Source: Mesorhizobium amorphae CCNWGS0123 (GTDB lineage: Bacteria; Pseudomonadota; Alphaproteobacteria; Rhizobiales; Rhizobiaceae). Taken from it: a stretch of 64,000 nt of DNA. The stretch spans positions 4,338,001 through 4,402,000 of the forward strand of contig NZ_CP015318.1 in assembly GCF_001686985.1 (NCBI RefSeq), in the 5' to 3' direction. Positions 56,321-64,000 of this stretch are shown in pieces. The notes under the pieces were generated by a model, which was not told where the DNA came from, ran no database searches, and saw only the letters and a list, made by a program, of their open reading frames with translations. A program made the translations under genes and the position numbers. Each line of letters starts with the position of its first letter. Position 1 is the first letter of the stretch.

Positions 56321-56426
56321 TAAAAACGTGATCGTGTGAAACATCGCTTGGGTCGGCGACGTATTGAGAGGAGAACGAACAGCAGAGAGGCCGCGACGGG
56401 ACGCGCGGCCGGGAGTACAAAAGACG

Positions 56427-57305
56427 ATGGAAACCGTTGCCAGGAGCCAACCAACCGCCGGAGCGGATGCCGCGCCGAAGGATGCGACGCTGATCTACCG
56501 GCAGTCGCGCTGGACGCGGCTGACGCACTGGCTGTGGGCGATCTCGCTGTTCTTCATGCTGCTTTCCGGCCTGCAGATCTTCAACGCCCGCCCCCAGCTC
56601 TACATCGGCAAGGAATCCGGGTTCGACTACAACAACACCGTCTTCGCCATTGGCGCCGAAAACACCGCCACCGGCACGCGCGGCTATACGGAGATCTTCG
56701 GCAAACGTTTCGACACCACGGGCGTGCTTGGCTGGTCAGGACCGGCCGGCCAGGAAACAGCGCGCGGCTTCCCGTCCTGGGCCACGATCCCGTCCTACTA
56801 CGACCTCGGCACCGCCCGCGTGGTGCATTTCTTCTTCGCCTGGATTTTGAGCACCACCCTTGTCGTCTGGCTCGTCGCCAGCGTGATCAACGGCCATCTG
56901 CGCCGCGATCTCGCCCCGCGCATCGATGACCTGAAGCGGTTGCCGCGCGACATCGTCAACCACGCCAAACTGAAATTCCACCACACCCGCGAATACAACA
57001 CTTTGCAGAAGACGGCCTATGGCGGCGTGCTGTTCGTGCTGCTGCCGCTGATGATCATCACCGGCCTTGCCATGTCGCCGAGCATGAATTCGGTGCTGCC
57101 TTTCCTCAACGACCTGCTCGGCGGCCGGCAGACGGCGCGCACCATCCATTTCGTGGTCATGGTGCTGCTGGTCGGCTTCTTCATCATCCATATGCTGATG
57201 ATCCTCGCCGCCGGCCCGATCAACGAATTGCGCTCGATCATCACCGGCTGGTACCGCACCGATCCGCCGGCGCATAGCGACAACACGCCCGAGAGGAGCG
57301 CCTGA
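56427..57305 (+). CDS. Cytochrome b561-like membrane subunit of a molybdenum oxidoreductase
   Basis: The 292-residue protein has four hydrophobic helices with His residues placed to hold heme b (RLTHWLWAISLF, ARVVHFFFAWIL, ARTIHFVVMVLL and FFIIHMLMIL). It probably carries electrons between the quinone pool and the periplasmic molybdenum protein encoded one base downstream. It is unlike the six-helix MsrQ of the MsrPQ system. Start at 56427 (METVARSQPTAG); an earlier in-frame ATG at 56364 adds an Arg-rich tail. Confidence 0.8.
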   Translation: METVARSQPTAGADAAPKDATLIYRQSRWTRLTHWLWAISLFFMLLSGLQIFNARPQLYIGKESGFDYNNTVFAIGAENTATGTRGYTEIFGKRFDTTGVLGWSGPAGQETARGFPSWATIPSYYDLGTARVVHFFFAWILSTTLVVWLVASVINGHLRRDLAPRIDDLKRLPRDIVNHAKLKFHHTREYNTLQKTAYGGVLFVLLPLMIITGLAMSPSMNSVLPFLNDLLGGRQTARTIHFVVMVLLVGFFIIHMLMILAAGPINELRSIITGWYRTDPPAHSDNTPERSA

Positions 57306-57306
57306 C

Positions 57307-58098
57307 ATGGCGAAGTTCGAGATCAGTCGCCGAAAATTCCTGACCTCCGCCAGCCTCGGCGTTTCCGGCATCATGCTGTCGGGTTGCGATGCTTTCGACA
57401 GTGGGCTCGGCGTCGGCGACGGCTTGCGCAGTTTTCTCGAAGGCGCCAACGGCCTGACATATCGCGCGCAACGCTGGCTCGCAGGCCGCGACGCGCTGGC
57501 CCAGGAATTCACCGAGGCCGACATCCGCCAGCCGCAGCGGCCGAACGGCGTCACCGCGCCCGACGACGACACCTACAAGGGCCTGCTCGCCAACAATTTC
57601 GCCGACTGGCGGCTGGAAGTCTCAGGCCTCGTCGAAAAGCCGCTGTCGCTGACCCGCGAGCAGCTTCAGAACATGCCGAGCCGCACCCAGATCACCCGCC
57701 ACGACTGCGTCGAAGGCTGGAGCTGCATCGCCAAATGGACCGGCACGCCGCTGTCGCTGGTGCTCGACCAGGCCGTGGTCAAGCCGCAGGCGCGTTACGT
57801 CATGTTCCATTGCCTGGACACGATCGACCGCAGTCTCGCCGGCGATATCAAATATTACGGCACCATCGACCTGATCGATGCCCGCCATCCGCAGACGATC
57901 CTGGCCTATGGTCTGAACGGCAAGCCGCTGCCGGTCGAGAACGGTGCGCCGCTGCGCGTCCGCGTCGAACGACAGCTCGGCTACAAGATGCCGAAATACC
58001 TCTACAGGATCGAGCTGGTCGACAGCTTCGCCGCGATCGGCGGCGGCCGCGGTGGCTATTGGGAGGACAATGGCTACGACTGGTACGCCGGGATTTGA
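57307..58098 (+). CDS. Tat-exported sulfite-oxidase-family molybdopterin oxidoreductase
   Basis: The 263-residue periplasmic enzyme has a twin-arginine signal (ISRRKFLTS, Arg8-Arg9) that ends in a lipobox (LSGC, Cys27), so it is likely folded before export and lipid-anchored. The molybdenum ligand is Cys134 in RHDCVEGWSCIAKW, the sulfite oxidase-fold motif. The substrate is unknown. It starts one base after the cytochrome b stop, so the two form one electron-transfer unit. Confidence 0.88.
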   Translation: MAKFEISRRKFLTSASLGVSGIMLSGCDAFDSGLGVGDGLRSFLEGANGLTYRAQRWLAGRDALAQEFTEADIRQPQRPNGVTAPDDDTYKGLLANNFADWRLEVSGLVEKPLSLTREQLQNMPSRTQITRHDCVEGWSCIAKWTGTPLSLVLDQAVVKPQARYVMFHCLDTIDRSLAGDIKYYGTIDLIDARHPQTILAYGLNGKPLPVENGAPLRVRVERQLGYKMPKYLYRIELVDSFAAIGGGRGGYWEDNGYDWYAGI

Positions 58099-58132
58099 AG
58101 CCGTCGACCGTTTCCGATCAATGATTTGACGT

Positions 58133-59119
58133 CTAAGCCACTTTGTCGAGCAGCGGCTTCAGCGCCGGGTGGATTTCCGGCGAGGCGTGCTTGATCAGCG
58201 TCAACAGCGCGCGCTCGTTGTCGCGTAGCGGCCGGTCCCCGCCGATTCGCTCGGCCAGCCATTTCGCTTCGCCGGCGTCGATCGTCTCGGCGCGGCGGGC
58301 GAGTGCCTCGGACGCCCGGTTCCTTGCTTCCCACTCGGTCTCGATATCATCCGGCGCGCGATAGGCTTCCATGATGGCGGCAAGACCGCCTGACACCATG
58401 CGGGCGAAGAAGCCGCCGATTTCGGCATCCGCCTGTTCGAAGAAGCTATCGCGGCGCAGCGCCACCTCGCGCGTCGGCGCCTCGTAACCGGCCGAGCACA
58501 TGACAAAATTGGCGATCGCCTTGACGAACAGATCGTTCCAGGTCGGGTCGTTGCTGGCCGCCGCGGTCCGCTCGTTGATCTTGAACAGCACCTCGGCCTC
58601 GGCGCGGGTGATGGCGATGTTGCCGTCGCCGCCATAGGCATAAAGGATGCGGCGCAACAGATCGACCTCGGCCTTGGCGATAAGGCCGGGGACCAGATCA
58701 CCGCCGAGCATCAGCGGACCCTTGCCGTCGATCACCGCATGGCTGACCTGTTCCAGCGCGTAGGCGCAAAGCTTGCTCGGCGACGATTTCGCCGTCTCCA
58801 GCACATGCACCAGCAATTCGAGCTCGGTGCGGCTGTCGACCATGCCGTCGCGCGAGATCGTCTGGACCAGCCAGTCGGCATTGTCCTCGGAAATGTAGCC
58901 CGCCGGCTTTTCCTGGTGGACGATGTAGTCGGTGATCGCCTCGACGAAGAATTCAGGCCATTCCTGGCACTTGTCGCGAGCCGTCGCGTCGAGCGCGAAC
59001 AGCGCCTCGGCCTCGCCGCGGCTCACCACGCCGTCGCCGAACACCTCGCGGCGCAGCATCGTTACATCCTCGGCCGTGATGCGGTTCTTCGAGGTCAGTC
59101 CCGCCACCGGTGCGCTCAT
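58133..59119 (-). CDS. Uncharacterised protein with tandem internal duplication
   Basis: A 328-residue soluble protein without a signal or membrane segment. Residues about 20-125 and 153-325 are two copies of one module: MLRREVFGDGVVSRGEAEAL aligns with LLRRILYAYGGDG...TRAEAEVLF, WPEFFVEAITDYIV with WNDLFVKAIANFVM, and NADWLVQTI with EAKWLAERI near the ends. The GDG turns look EF-hand- or TerB-like. Function unknown. ATG 59119 is preferred to an in-frame ATG at 59221. Confidence 0.7.
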   Translation of the reverse strand: MSAPVAGLTSKNRITAEDVTMLRREVFGDGVVSRGEAEALFALDATARDKCQEWPEFFVEAITDYIVHQEKPAGYISEDNADWLVQTISRDGMVDSRTELELLVHVLETAKSSPSKLCAYALEQVSHAVIDGKGPLMLGGDLVPGLIAKAEVDLLRRILYAYGGDGNIAITRAEAEVLFKINERTAAASNDPTWNDLFVKAIANFVMCSAGYEAPTREVALRRDSFFEQADAEIGGFFARMVSGGLAAIMEAYRAPDDIETEWEARNRASEALARRAETIDAGEAKWLAERIGGDRPLRDNERALLTLIKHASPEIHPALKPLLDKVA

Positions 59120-59330
59120 GATCAGCTTCGCCCATTTTCTTGTCCCCGTCCGCGCCGGCAGCCGCCGGTCGCAAGCCACCATGTCGACCAGCATATCAGC
59201 AGTGTCTTGAGAATCCGGCAAACGGCGTGGTTAGCGAAGACTTGTCAGGAACATGTCGCTGGCAGGTGACAAGGTGTCGTTCACGGGCTATGGATGACGA
59301 GTCGAGGGCTCACGGTTTGAGTCCTACCTG
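59120..59330. other. Divergent upstream region of gcvT
   Basis: No gene seen. It should hold the promoter of the riboswitch transcript and that of the duplicated-protein gene; I could not pick either with confidence. Confidence 0.4.
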
Positions 59331-59412
59331 TTTGCGGGAGAGAGCAGCGAGAGCTGCCGCCGAAGGGGAAATCGCCCGAAATCTCTCAGGCAAAAGAACC
59401 GTAGACGGGAAA
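59331..59412 (+). ncRNA. Glycine riboswitch, aptamer 1
   Basis: GGGAGAGAGC, the hairpin with GCCGCCGAAGGGG, then CCCGAAATCTCTCAGGCAAAAGAACCG carry the conserved core of the gcvT (glycine) riboswitch. It binds glycine together with the second aptamer. The ligand and role come from the family. Confidence 0.93.
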
Positions 59413-59516
59413 GACACTCTGGAAAGTCGGGGCTTGCCCCCGCGCCGAAGGTGTAAGCGCTGCCGACAGAGTTACGGGGCGCGAGTCTCTCAGGCTTCAG
59501 ACAGAGGGGCACGGAC
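59413..59516 (+). ncRNA. Glycine riboswitch, aptamer 2
   Basis: The second core begins GACACTCTGGAAAG, has CGCCGAAGGTGTAAGCGC and closes with GAGTCTCTCAGGCTTCAGACAGAGGGG. The short linker between the cores is the usual tandem arrangement. It lies about 45-50 bases before gcvT. No clear T-tailed terminator lies between it and the ATG, so translation-level control is more likely. Confidence 0.92.
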
Positions 59517-59559
59517 TGGTCGCCATCAGCGGCCGATTGCGTGCGACTCTGGAGAAGAC

Positions 59560-60660
59560 ATGACGGGCGAAGACACCAAACACCTCCCTCTCGAGGATCT
59601 GCACACGGCCGCAGGCGCGCGCTTTGGCGCGTTCGCCGGCTGGTCGATGCCGCTCACCTATCCGGCCGGCGTCATGAAGGAGCATCTCCACACCCGCGAG
59701 CATGCCGGACTGTTCGACATCTCGCACATGAAGCTGTTCGAGGTCAGCGGTTCCGCTGCCGCGGCACTTCTCAACCGCGCCTGCCCGCTGGATGCCGGTG
59801 CGCTTGAGATCTCCCAGTCCAAATACACCTTCTTCCTCAATGAGGCCGCCGGCATCATCGACGACCTGATCGTCACCCGCCTCGGCGACGAGCGCTTCAT
59901 GGTCGTCGCCAATGCCGGCAACGCCGTCACCGACGAAAAACACCTGCGCGCGCTGGCCGAGGATTTCGACGCAAAGGTGGACGCGCTCGACCGCGTCTTC
60001 CTGGCCATCCAGGGTCCAGAAGCCTGGGCAGCCCTTGCCCGCGCCGGCATCGAGACCGGTTCGCTCCTGTTCATGCACGGCATCGAGCCCAGGCAGAACT
60101 GGTTCATGAGCCGCTCCGGCTATACTGGCGAAGACGGCTTCGAGATCGGCCTGCCCGAAGCGGACGCGCGGAATCTGGTCGCGAAGCTGCTCGAAGACGA
60201 GCGCGTGCTGTGGATCGGCCTTGCCGCCCGCGACAGCCTGCGGCTGGAGGCCGGGCTCTGCCTGCACGGCCAGGACATCACGCCGGAGATCGATCCGGCC
60301 AGCGCCGGGCTGATGTGGGCAATCCCCAAGGATGTTCGCGCCGCGGGCCATTTCATCGGCGCCGACGCGCTGCGCGCAATCGTTGAGCGCGGCGCGGCGC
60401 AAAAACGCGTCGGCCTGAAGCCGGAAGGCCGCCAGCCGGTGCGCGCGGGAGCGGCCCTGTTCGACGCCGACGGCAATCCGGCCGGCCACGTCACCTCGGG
60501 CGGCTTCGGCCCCTCCGCCGGCCATCCGGTCGCCATCGGCTATATCCACACTGCGCTGGCCAAGCCCGGCACAAGACTTTTCGCCGACGTGCGCGGGACG
60601 AAAATCCCGATCGAAATCAATTCGCTCCCCTTCACACCTCATCGCTACCGCAAAGGATAA
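59560..60660 (+). CDS. gcvT: Glycine cleavage system T protein (aminomethyltransferase)
   Basis: A 366-residue folate-dependent enzyme that moves the methylene group from the aminomethyl-lipoyl H protein to tetrahydrofolate, releasing ammonia. FDISHMKLFEVSG, GIIDDLIVTRLGDERFMVVANAGN and the C-terminal GHVTSGGFGPSAGHPVAIGY match GcvT. The ATG at 59560 follows CTGGAGAAGAC. gcvH starts six bases after its stop, all under the glycine riboswitch. Confidence 0.96.
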   Translation: MTGEDTKHLPLEDLHTAAGARFGAFAGWSMPLTYPAGVMKEHLHTREHAGLFDISHMKLFEVSGSAAAALLNRACPLDAGALEISQSKYTFFLNEAAGIIDDLIVTRLGDERFMVVANAGNAVTDEKHLRALAEDFDAKVDALDRVFLAIQGPEAWAALARAGIETGSLLFMHGIEPRQNWFMSRSGYTGEDGFEIGLPEADARNLVAKLLEDERVLWIGLAARDSLRLEAGLCLHGQDITPEIDPASAGLMWAIPKDVRAAGHFIGADALRAIVERGAAQKRVGLKPEGRQPVRAGAALFDADGNPAGHVTSGGFGPSAGHPVAIGYIHTALAKPGTRLFADVRGTKIPIEINSLPFTPHRYRKG

Positions 60661-60666
60661 GTCCCG

Positions 60667-61035
60667 ATGGCAAAGACCTATTTCACCGAAGACCACGAAT
60701 GGCTCCGCGTCGAAGGCGGCATCGCCACGGTCGGCATCACCGACTACGCGCAGGAGCAGCTCGGCGATCTCGTCTTCGTCGAACTGCCCGAAATCGGCAA
60801 GAAACTGAGCAAGGGCGATACGGCGGTCGTGGTCGAATCCGTCAAGGCGGCCTCGGACGTCTACGCGCCCGTCGATGGCGAAATCACCGACGCCAACGCT
60901 TCGTTGTCATCGGACCCGTCGCTGGTCAACTCGGCCGCAACCGGCGACGGCTGGCTGTGGAAGATGAGGCTCGCCAATGAAGGTCAGCTCGAGGGCCTTC
61001 TGGATGAGGCGGGCTACAAGGCCCATATCGGCTGA
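60667..61035 (+). CDS. gcvH: Glycine cleavage system H protein
   Basis: The 122-residue lipoyl carrier shuttles the aminomethyl group between P, T and L proteins. The lipoylated Lys lies in [19 protein letters not shown] (near residue 62). It is the middle gene of gcvTHP and is 16 bases from gcvP. Confidence 0.97.
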   Translation: MAKTYFTEDHEWLRVEGGIATVGITDYAQEQLGDLVFVELPEIGKKLSKGDTAVVVESVKAASDVYAPVDGEITDANASLSSDPSLVNSAATGDGWLWKMRLANEGQLEGLLDEAGYKAHIG

Positions 61036-61051
61036 CAGCAGGATCATGACA

Positions 61052-63862
61052 ATGAGCGCAGCACCCTACCCCTTCTCCGCCCGCCATATTGGCCCCGGTC
61101 TCAATGATGTCCGAGCCATGCTGGCCACGATCGGCGTTCCCTCAGTCGAGACGCTGATCAGCCAGGCCGTGCCGAGATCGATCCGCCTCGACTTGCCGCT
61201 GACCCTGCCCGCGCCGGCCAGCGAAGCTGAAGCGCTGGCCGAACTGTCGGCGACCATGGCAAAGAACACGGTGCTGAAGAGCTTCATCGGCGCCGGCTAT
61301 CACGGCGTCCACGTGCCGCCGGTCATCCAGCGCAATTTGTTCGAGAATCCGGCCTGGTACACGGCCTACACACCCTACCAGGCCGAGATCAGCCAGGGCC
61401 GGCTGGAAATGCTGTTCAACTTCCAGACCCTCGTCGCCGAACTGACCGGCCTGCCGGTGGCGTCGGCCTCGCTGCTCGATGAGGCAACCGCCGTCGCCGA
61501 GGCCGTCGGCATTGCGCTGCGCCATCATCGCGACAAGCGCACCAAGGTGGCGCTCGCCGGCACGCCGCATCCGCAGACGCTGGACGTCGTGCGCACCCGT
61601 GCCGAGCCGCTTGGCACCGAAGTCGACGGCGAGACCATCGACGACAATACCGCTGCCCTGCTCGTCTCCTGGCCGGATACTTTCGGCGTCTATGGCGACC
61701 ACAAGGCAGCGATCGAAAAAGCCCGCGCCCTTGGTGCGCTGGTCATCTTCATCGCCGATCCGCTCGGCCTGACGCTCACCGACGCGCCGGCCAAGCTTGG
61801 CGCCGATATCGCCGTCGGCCCGATGCAGCGTTTTGGCGTCCCGATGGGCTTTGGCGGCCCGCACGCCGCCTACTGCGCCGTCTCAGACAAATTGACCCGG
61901 CTGATGCCCGGCCGCCTCGTTGGCCAGTCGACCGACAGCAAAGGCCGCCCCGGCTACCGGCTCGCCTTGCAGACGCGCGAGCAGCATATCCGCCGCGACA
62001 AGGCGACCTCCAACATCTGCACGGCGCAGGCGCTGCTCGCCAATATGGCGACGGCCTATGCCATCTGGCACGGCCCCGCCGGCCTGCAGGCGATTGCTGA
62101 ACGCGTCCATACGCTCGCCAGCCGCCTGGCTGCCGGCCTAGAGGCATCAGGCGTTTCGGTGCTTGGCGCCAGCCGCTTCGATACCGTTACAGTTGCAGTG
62201 AAAGGCAAGGCCAGGGCGATTGCCGCCGCCGCCGAAAAAACCGGTCGGCTGCTGCGCCCCATCGATGCCGACCATGTCGGCATCAGCTTCGACGAGACCT
62301 CGACCGAGGCCGATCTGGAAGCGATTGCCGCGCTGTTCGGCGCCAAGGCCGGCGCGGCCGATGCCGGCACCCTGCCCGGAAAGCCGCGCGGCAAGGAGTT
62401 TCTCAGCCAGCCGGTCTTCCACGACAACCACTCTGAAACCGAGATGATGCGCTTCCTGCGCCGGTTGGCCGACAAGGACCTGGCGCTCGACCGCGCCATG
62501 ATCCCGCTGGGATCCTGCACCATGAAGCTCAATGCCGCGGCCGAGATGATGCCGGTGAGTTGGCCGAGCGTCGCCAATCTGCATCCGTTCGCACCTAGCA
62601 GCCATTCGGCCGGCTACCGTGCCATGGTCGGCGAGTTGGAGGGCTGGCTGTCGGAGATCACCGGTTTCGACGCGGTCAGCATGCAGCCCAATGCCGGCAG
62701 CCAGGGCGAATATGCTGGGCTGCTTGCCATCCGCGCCTATCACCGCTCGCGCGGAGAGGGCCATCGCACCGTCTGCCTGATCCCGTCCTCCGCGCATGGC
62801 ACCAATCCGGCCAGTGCGGCAATGGCGGGCATGAGCGTCGTCGTGGTGCGCTGCTCGGAGGACGGCAATATCGACATGGACGATATGCGGGCCAAGGCCA
62901 ATGAGCATTCCAAGAATCTCGCGGCGCTGATGTTCACCTATCCCTCGACGCATGGCGTCTACGAGGAAGGCGCGCGCCACCTCTGCGCCCTCATTCACGA
63001 GCATGGCGCCCAGGTCTATTTCGACGGCGCCAATCTCAACGCCCTGGTCGGCCTCGCCCGCCCTGGCGACATCGGCGCCGATGTCTGCCACATGAACCTG
63101 CACAAGACCTTCTGCATCCCGCATGGCGGCGGCGGTCCGGGCGTCGGCCCGATCGGCGTCAAGGCCCACCTCAAGCCCTATCTGCCCGGTCATGTCACCG
63201 AGGGCTCGGCGCATGCCGTGGCGGCCGCACCGTTCGGCAGCGCTTCGATCCTGCCGATCACCTGGATGTACATCCGCATGATGGGCGCTTCCGGCCTGAA
63301 GCAGGCGACGGAAACCGCCATCATCTCGGCCAACTACGTGGCGACGCGGCTCGCACCGCACTTCCCGCTCCTCTACAAGGGCAGGCACGATCGCATCGCT
63401 CATGAATGCATCCTCGACACCCGCGTGCTCAAGGAGAGCGCCGGTATCAGCGTCGACGATATCGCCAAGCGGCTGATCGACTATGGCTTCCATGCGCCGA
63501 CCATGTCGTTCCCGGTTGCCGGCACGCTGATGGTCGAGCCGACCGAATCCGAGCCGAAGCGCGAGCTCGACCGCTTCTGCGAGGCGATGATCGCGATTGC
63601 TGGTGAGGCAGCCAAGGTGGCGAAGGGCGAATGGCCGCTTGCGGACAATCCGCTGGTCAATGCACCGCACACCGCGGCCGAGACGCTCGCCGCCGAATGG
63701 TCGCATCCCTATTCGCGCCTGGAGGCGGCCTATCCGGCGGGCGATGCCGACAGCGCGGCAAAATACTGGCCGCCGGTATCGCGCATCGACAATGTCGCCG
63801 GCGACCGCAACCTCGTCTGCTCCTGCCCGCCGTTGTCGGAATATCTGGGCGCCGCCGAGTAA
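61052..63862 (+). CDS. gcvP: Glycine dehydrogenase (decarboxylating), P protein
   Basis: The 936-residue single-chain P protein decarboxylates glycine with pyridoxal phosphate. The cofactor Lys is in [19 protein letters not shown] near residue 690, and [14 protein letters not shown] marks the N-terminal half. Start at 61052 ([16 protein letters not shown]) has AGGA eight bases upstream; ATG 61046 is too close to it. It ends 13 bases from the partial GGDEF gene on the other strand. Confidence 0.96.
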   Translation: MSAAPYPFSARHIGPGLNDVRAMLATIGVPSVETLISQAVPRSIRLDLPLTLPAPASEAEALAELSATMAKNTVLKSFIGAGYHGVHVPPVIQRNLFENPAWYTAYTPYQAEISQGRLEMLFNFQTLVAELTGLPVASASLLDEATAVAEAVGIALRHHRDKRTKVALAGTPHPQTLDVVRTRAEPLGTEVDGETIDDNTAALLVSWPDTFGVYGDHKAAIEKARALGALVIFIADPLGLTLTDAPAKLGADIAVGPMQRFGVPMGFGGPHAAYCAVSDKLTRLMPGRLVGQSTDSKGRPGYRLALQTREQHIRRDKATSNICTAQALLANMATAYAIWHGPAGLQAIAERVHTLASRLAAGLEASGVSVLGASRFDTVTVAVKGKARAIAAAAEKTGRLLRPIDADHVGISFDETSTEADLEAIAALFGAKAGAADAGTLPGKPRGKEFLSQPVFHDNHSETEMMRFLRRLADKDLALDRAMIPLGSCTMKLNAAAEMMPVSWPSVANLHPFAPSSHSAGYRAMVGELEGWLSEITGFDAVSMQPNAGSQGEYAGLLAIRAYHRSRGEGHRTVCLIPSSAHGTNPASAAMAGMSVVVVRCSEDGNIDMDDMRAKANEHSKNLAALMFTYPSTHGVYEEGARHLCALIHEHGAQVYFDGANLNALVGLARPGDIGADVCHMNLHKTFCIPHGGGGPGVGPIGVKAHLKPYLPGHVTEGSAHAVAAAPFGSASILPITWMYIRMMGASGLKQATETAIISANYVATRLAPHFPLLYKGRHDRIAHECILDTRVLKESAGISVDDIAKRLIDYGFHAPTMSFPVAGTLMVEPTESEPKRELDRFCEAMIAIAGEAAKVAKGEWPLADNPLVNAPHTAAETLAAEWSHPYSRLEAAYPAGDADSAAKYWPPVSRIDNVAGDRNLVCSCPPLSEYLGAAE

Positions 63863-63875
63863 TTCGGGCGACGGG

Positions 63876-64000
63876 TCAGGCCGAACGCAAAGCCGGCGCG
63901 TCGGCCTTGCTCGCCCTGTCCAGGACAAGCACGCGGTTTCGCCCGGCGTTCTTGGCCGCGTAGAGCGCTCTGTCGGCCTCGGCCAGCACGTCCTCGAGGC
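63876..64000 (-). CDS. Diguanylate cyclase C-terminus (partial)
   Basis: The minus strand ends a GGDEF domain: DVLAEADRALYAAKNAGRNRVLVL, then a short tail to the stop at 63876. This is the closing helix and strand of GGDEF proteins; the catalytic motif and N-terminus lie outside the window. Confidence 0.8.
   Translation of the reverse strand, partial: LEDVLAEADRALYAAKNAGRNRVLVLDRASKADAPALRSA

Noticed and set aside
56332-56365. ECF-type promoter (TGAAAC...CGACGTA) before the cytochrome b gene
   Set aside because: Only partial match with uncertain spacing and no sigma/anti-sigma pair nearby; too weak to report as a feature.

Overview
The window reads as a chromosomal segment of a GC-rich alphaproteobacterium of the order Hyphomicrobiales (Rhizobiales), most like Mesorhizobium. 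The evidence is the divK-pleD pair, the recG/sdhE-mfd arrangement, a class II DAHP synthase, glutathione-dependent formaldehyde oxidation, a LexA site of the alphaproteobacterial GTTC-N7-GTTC type, promoters of the CTTGAC-N17-CTATAT type, and rhizobial intergenic palindromes. No sequence search was possible, so the genus is inference. Almost all of it is core or housekeeping genome. I see no prophage, insertion sequence, CRISPR array, integron, rRNA or tRNA gene.

Layout. 1-4.9 kb: a cut-off secreted protein, an alpha/beta hydrolase, a molybdopterin-binding-fold protein, a universal stress protein, xanthine phosphoribosyltransferase, a Nudix hydrolase and a PilZ protein. 4.9-7.1 kb: an ABC exporter broken by one in-frame amber codon, preceded by a promoter, a 13-codon leader ORF and a terminator-like hairpin. 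7.1-15.2 kb: NAD synthetase, a 3-methyladenine glycosylase, a DUF1003-DedA pair, a hemerythrin remnant, diacylglycerol kinase, a GFA protein, a diguanylate cyclase and a RES-Xre toxin-antitoxin pair with an operator-like promoter. 15.3-23.6 kb: DAHP synthase, mfd, sdhE, recG and a DUF502 protein. 23.7-29.1 kb: glmU-glmS, an AT-richer orphan gene, ccdA and a small secreted protein. 29.5-37.9 kb: topA-rnr-DUF983, a Nudix protein, an MFS transporter, a NIF3/PII-like protein and rpmG. 38.4-47.4 kb: divK-pleD, a DUF3572-HAD pair, a large exported protein, a GNAT acetyltransferase facing dinB across a LexA box, a secreted protein, an EamA transporter and a potassium channel. 47.4-55.6 kb: dnaE, a biotin-dependent carboxylase alpha subunit, adhC-gfa and a DUF188 protein. 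55.6-58.1 kb: a DUF1345 protein, a cytochrome b and a Tat-exported molybdenum oxidoreductase. 58.1-64 kb: an internally duplicated protein of unknown function, a tandem glycine riboswitch driving gcvT-gcvH-gcvP, and the end of another diguanylate cyclase.

How genes work together. Cyclic-di-GMP signalling recurs: three GGDEF proteins (one partial), a PilZ receptor, and the DivK-PleD cell-cycle pair. DNA maintenance is also well represented (mfd, recG, topA, dinB, dnaE, glycosylase). glmU-glmS feeds UDP-GlcNAc synthesis; adhC-gfa removes formaldehyde; gcvTHP under the riboswitch is the glycine cleavage system. The most interesting parts are regulatory or decayed: the exporter leader with its amber-interrupted gene, the RES-Xre promoter, two unassigned palindromes (11951-11973 and 29367-29385), and the duplicated protein at 58.1-59.1 kb.
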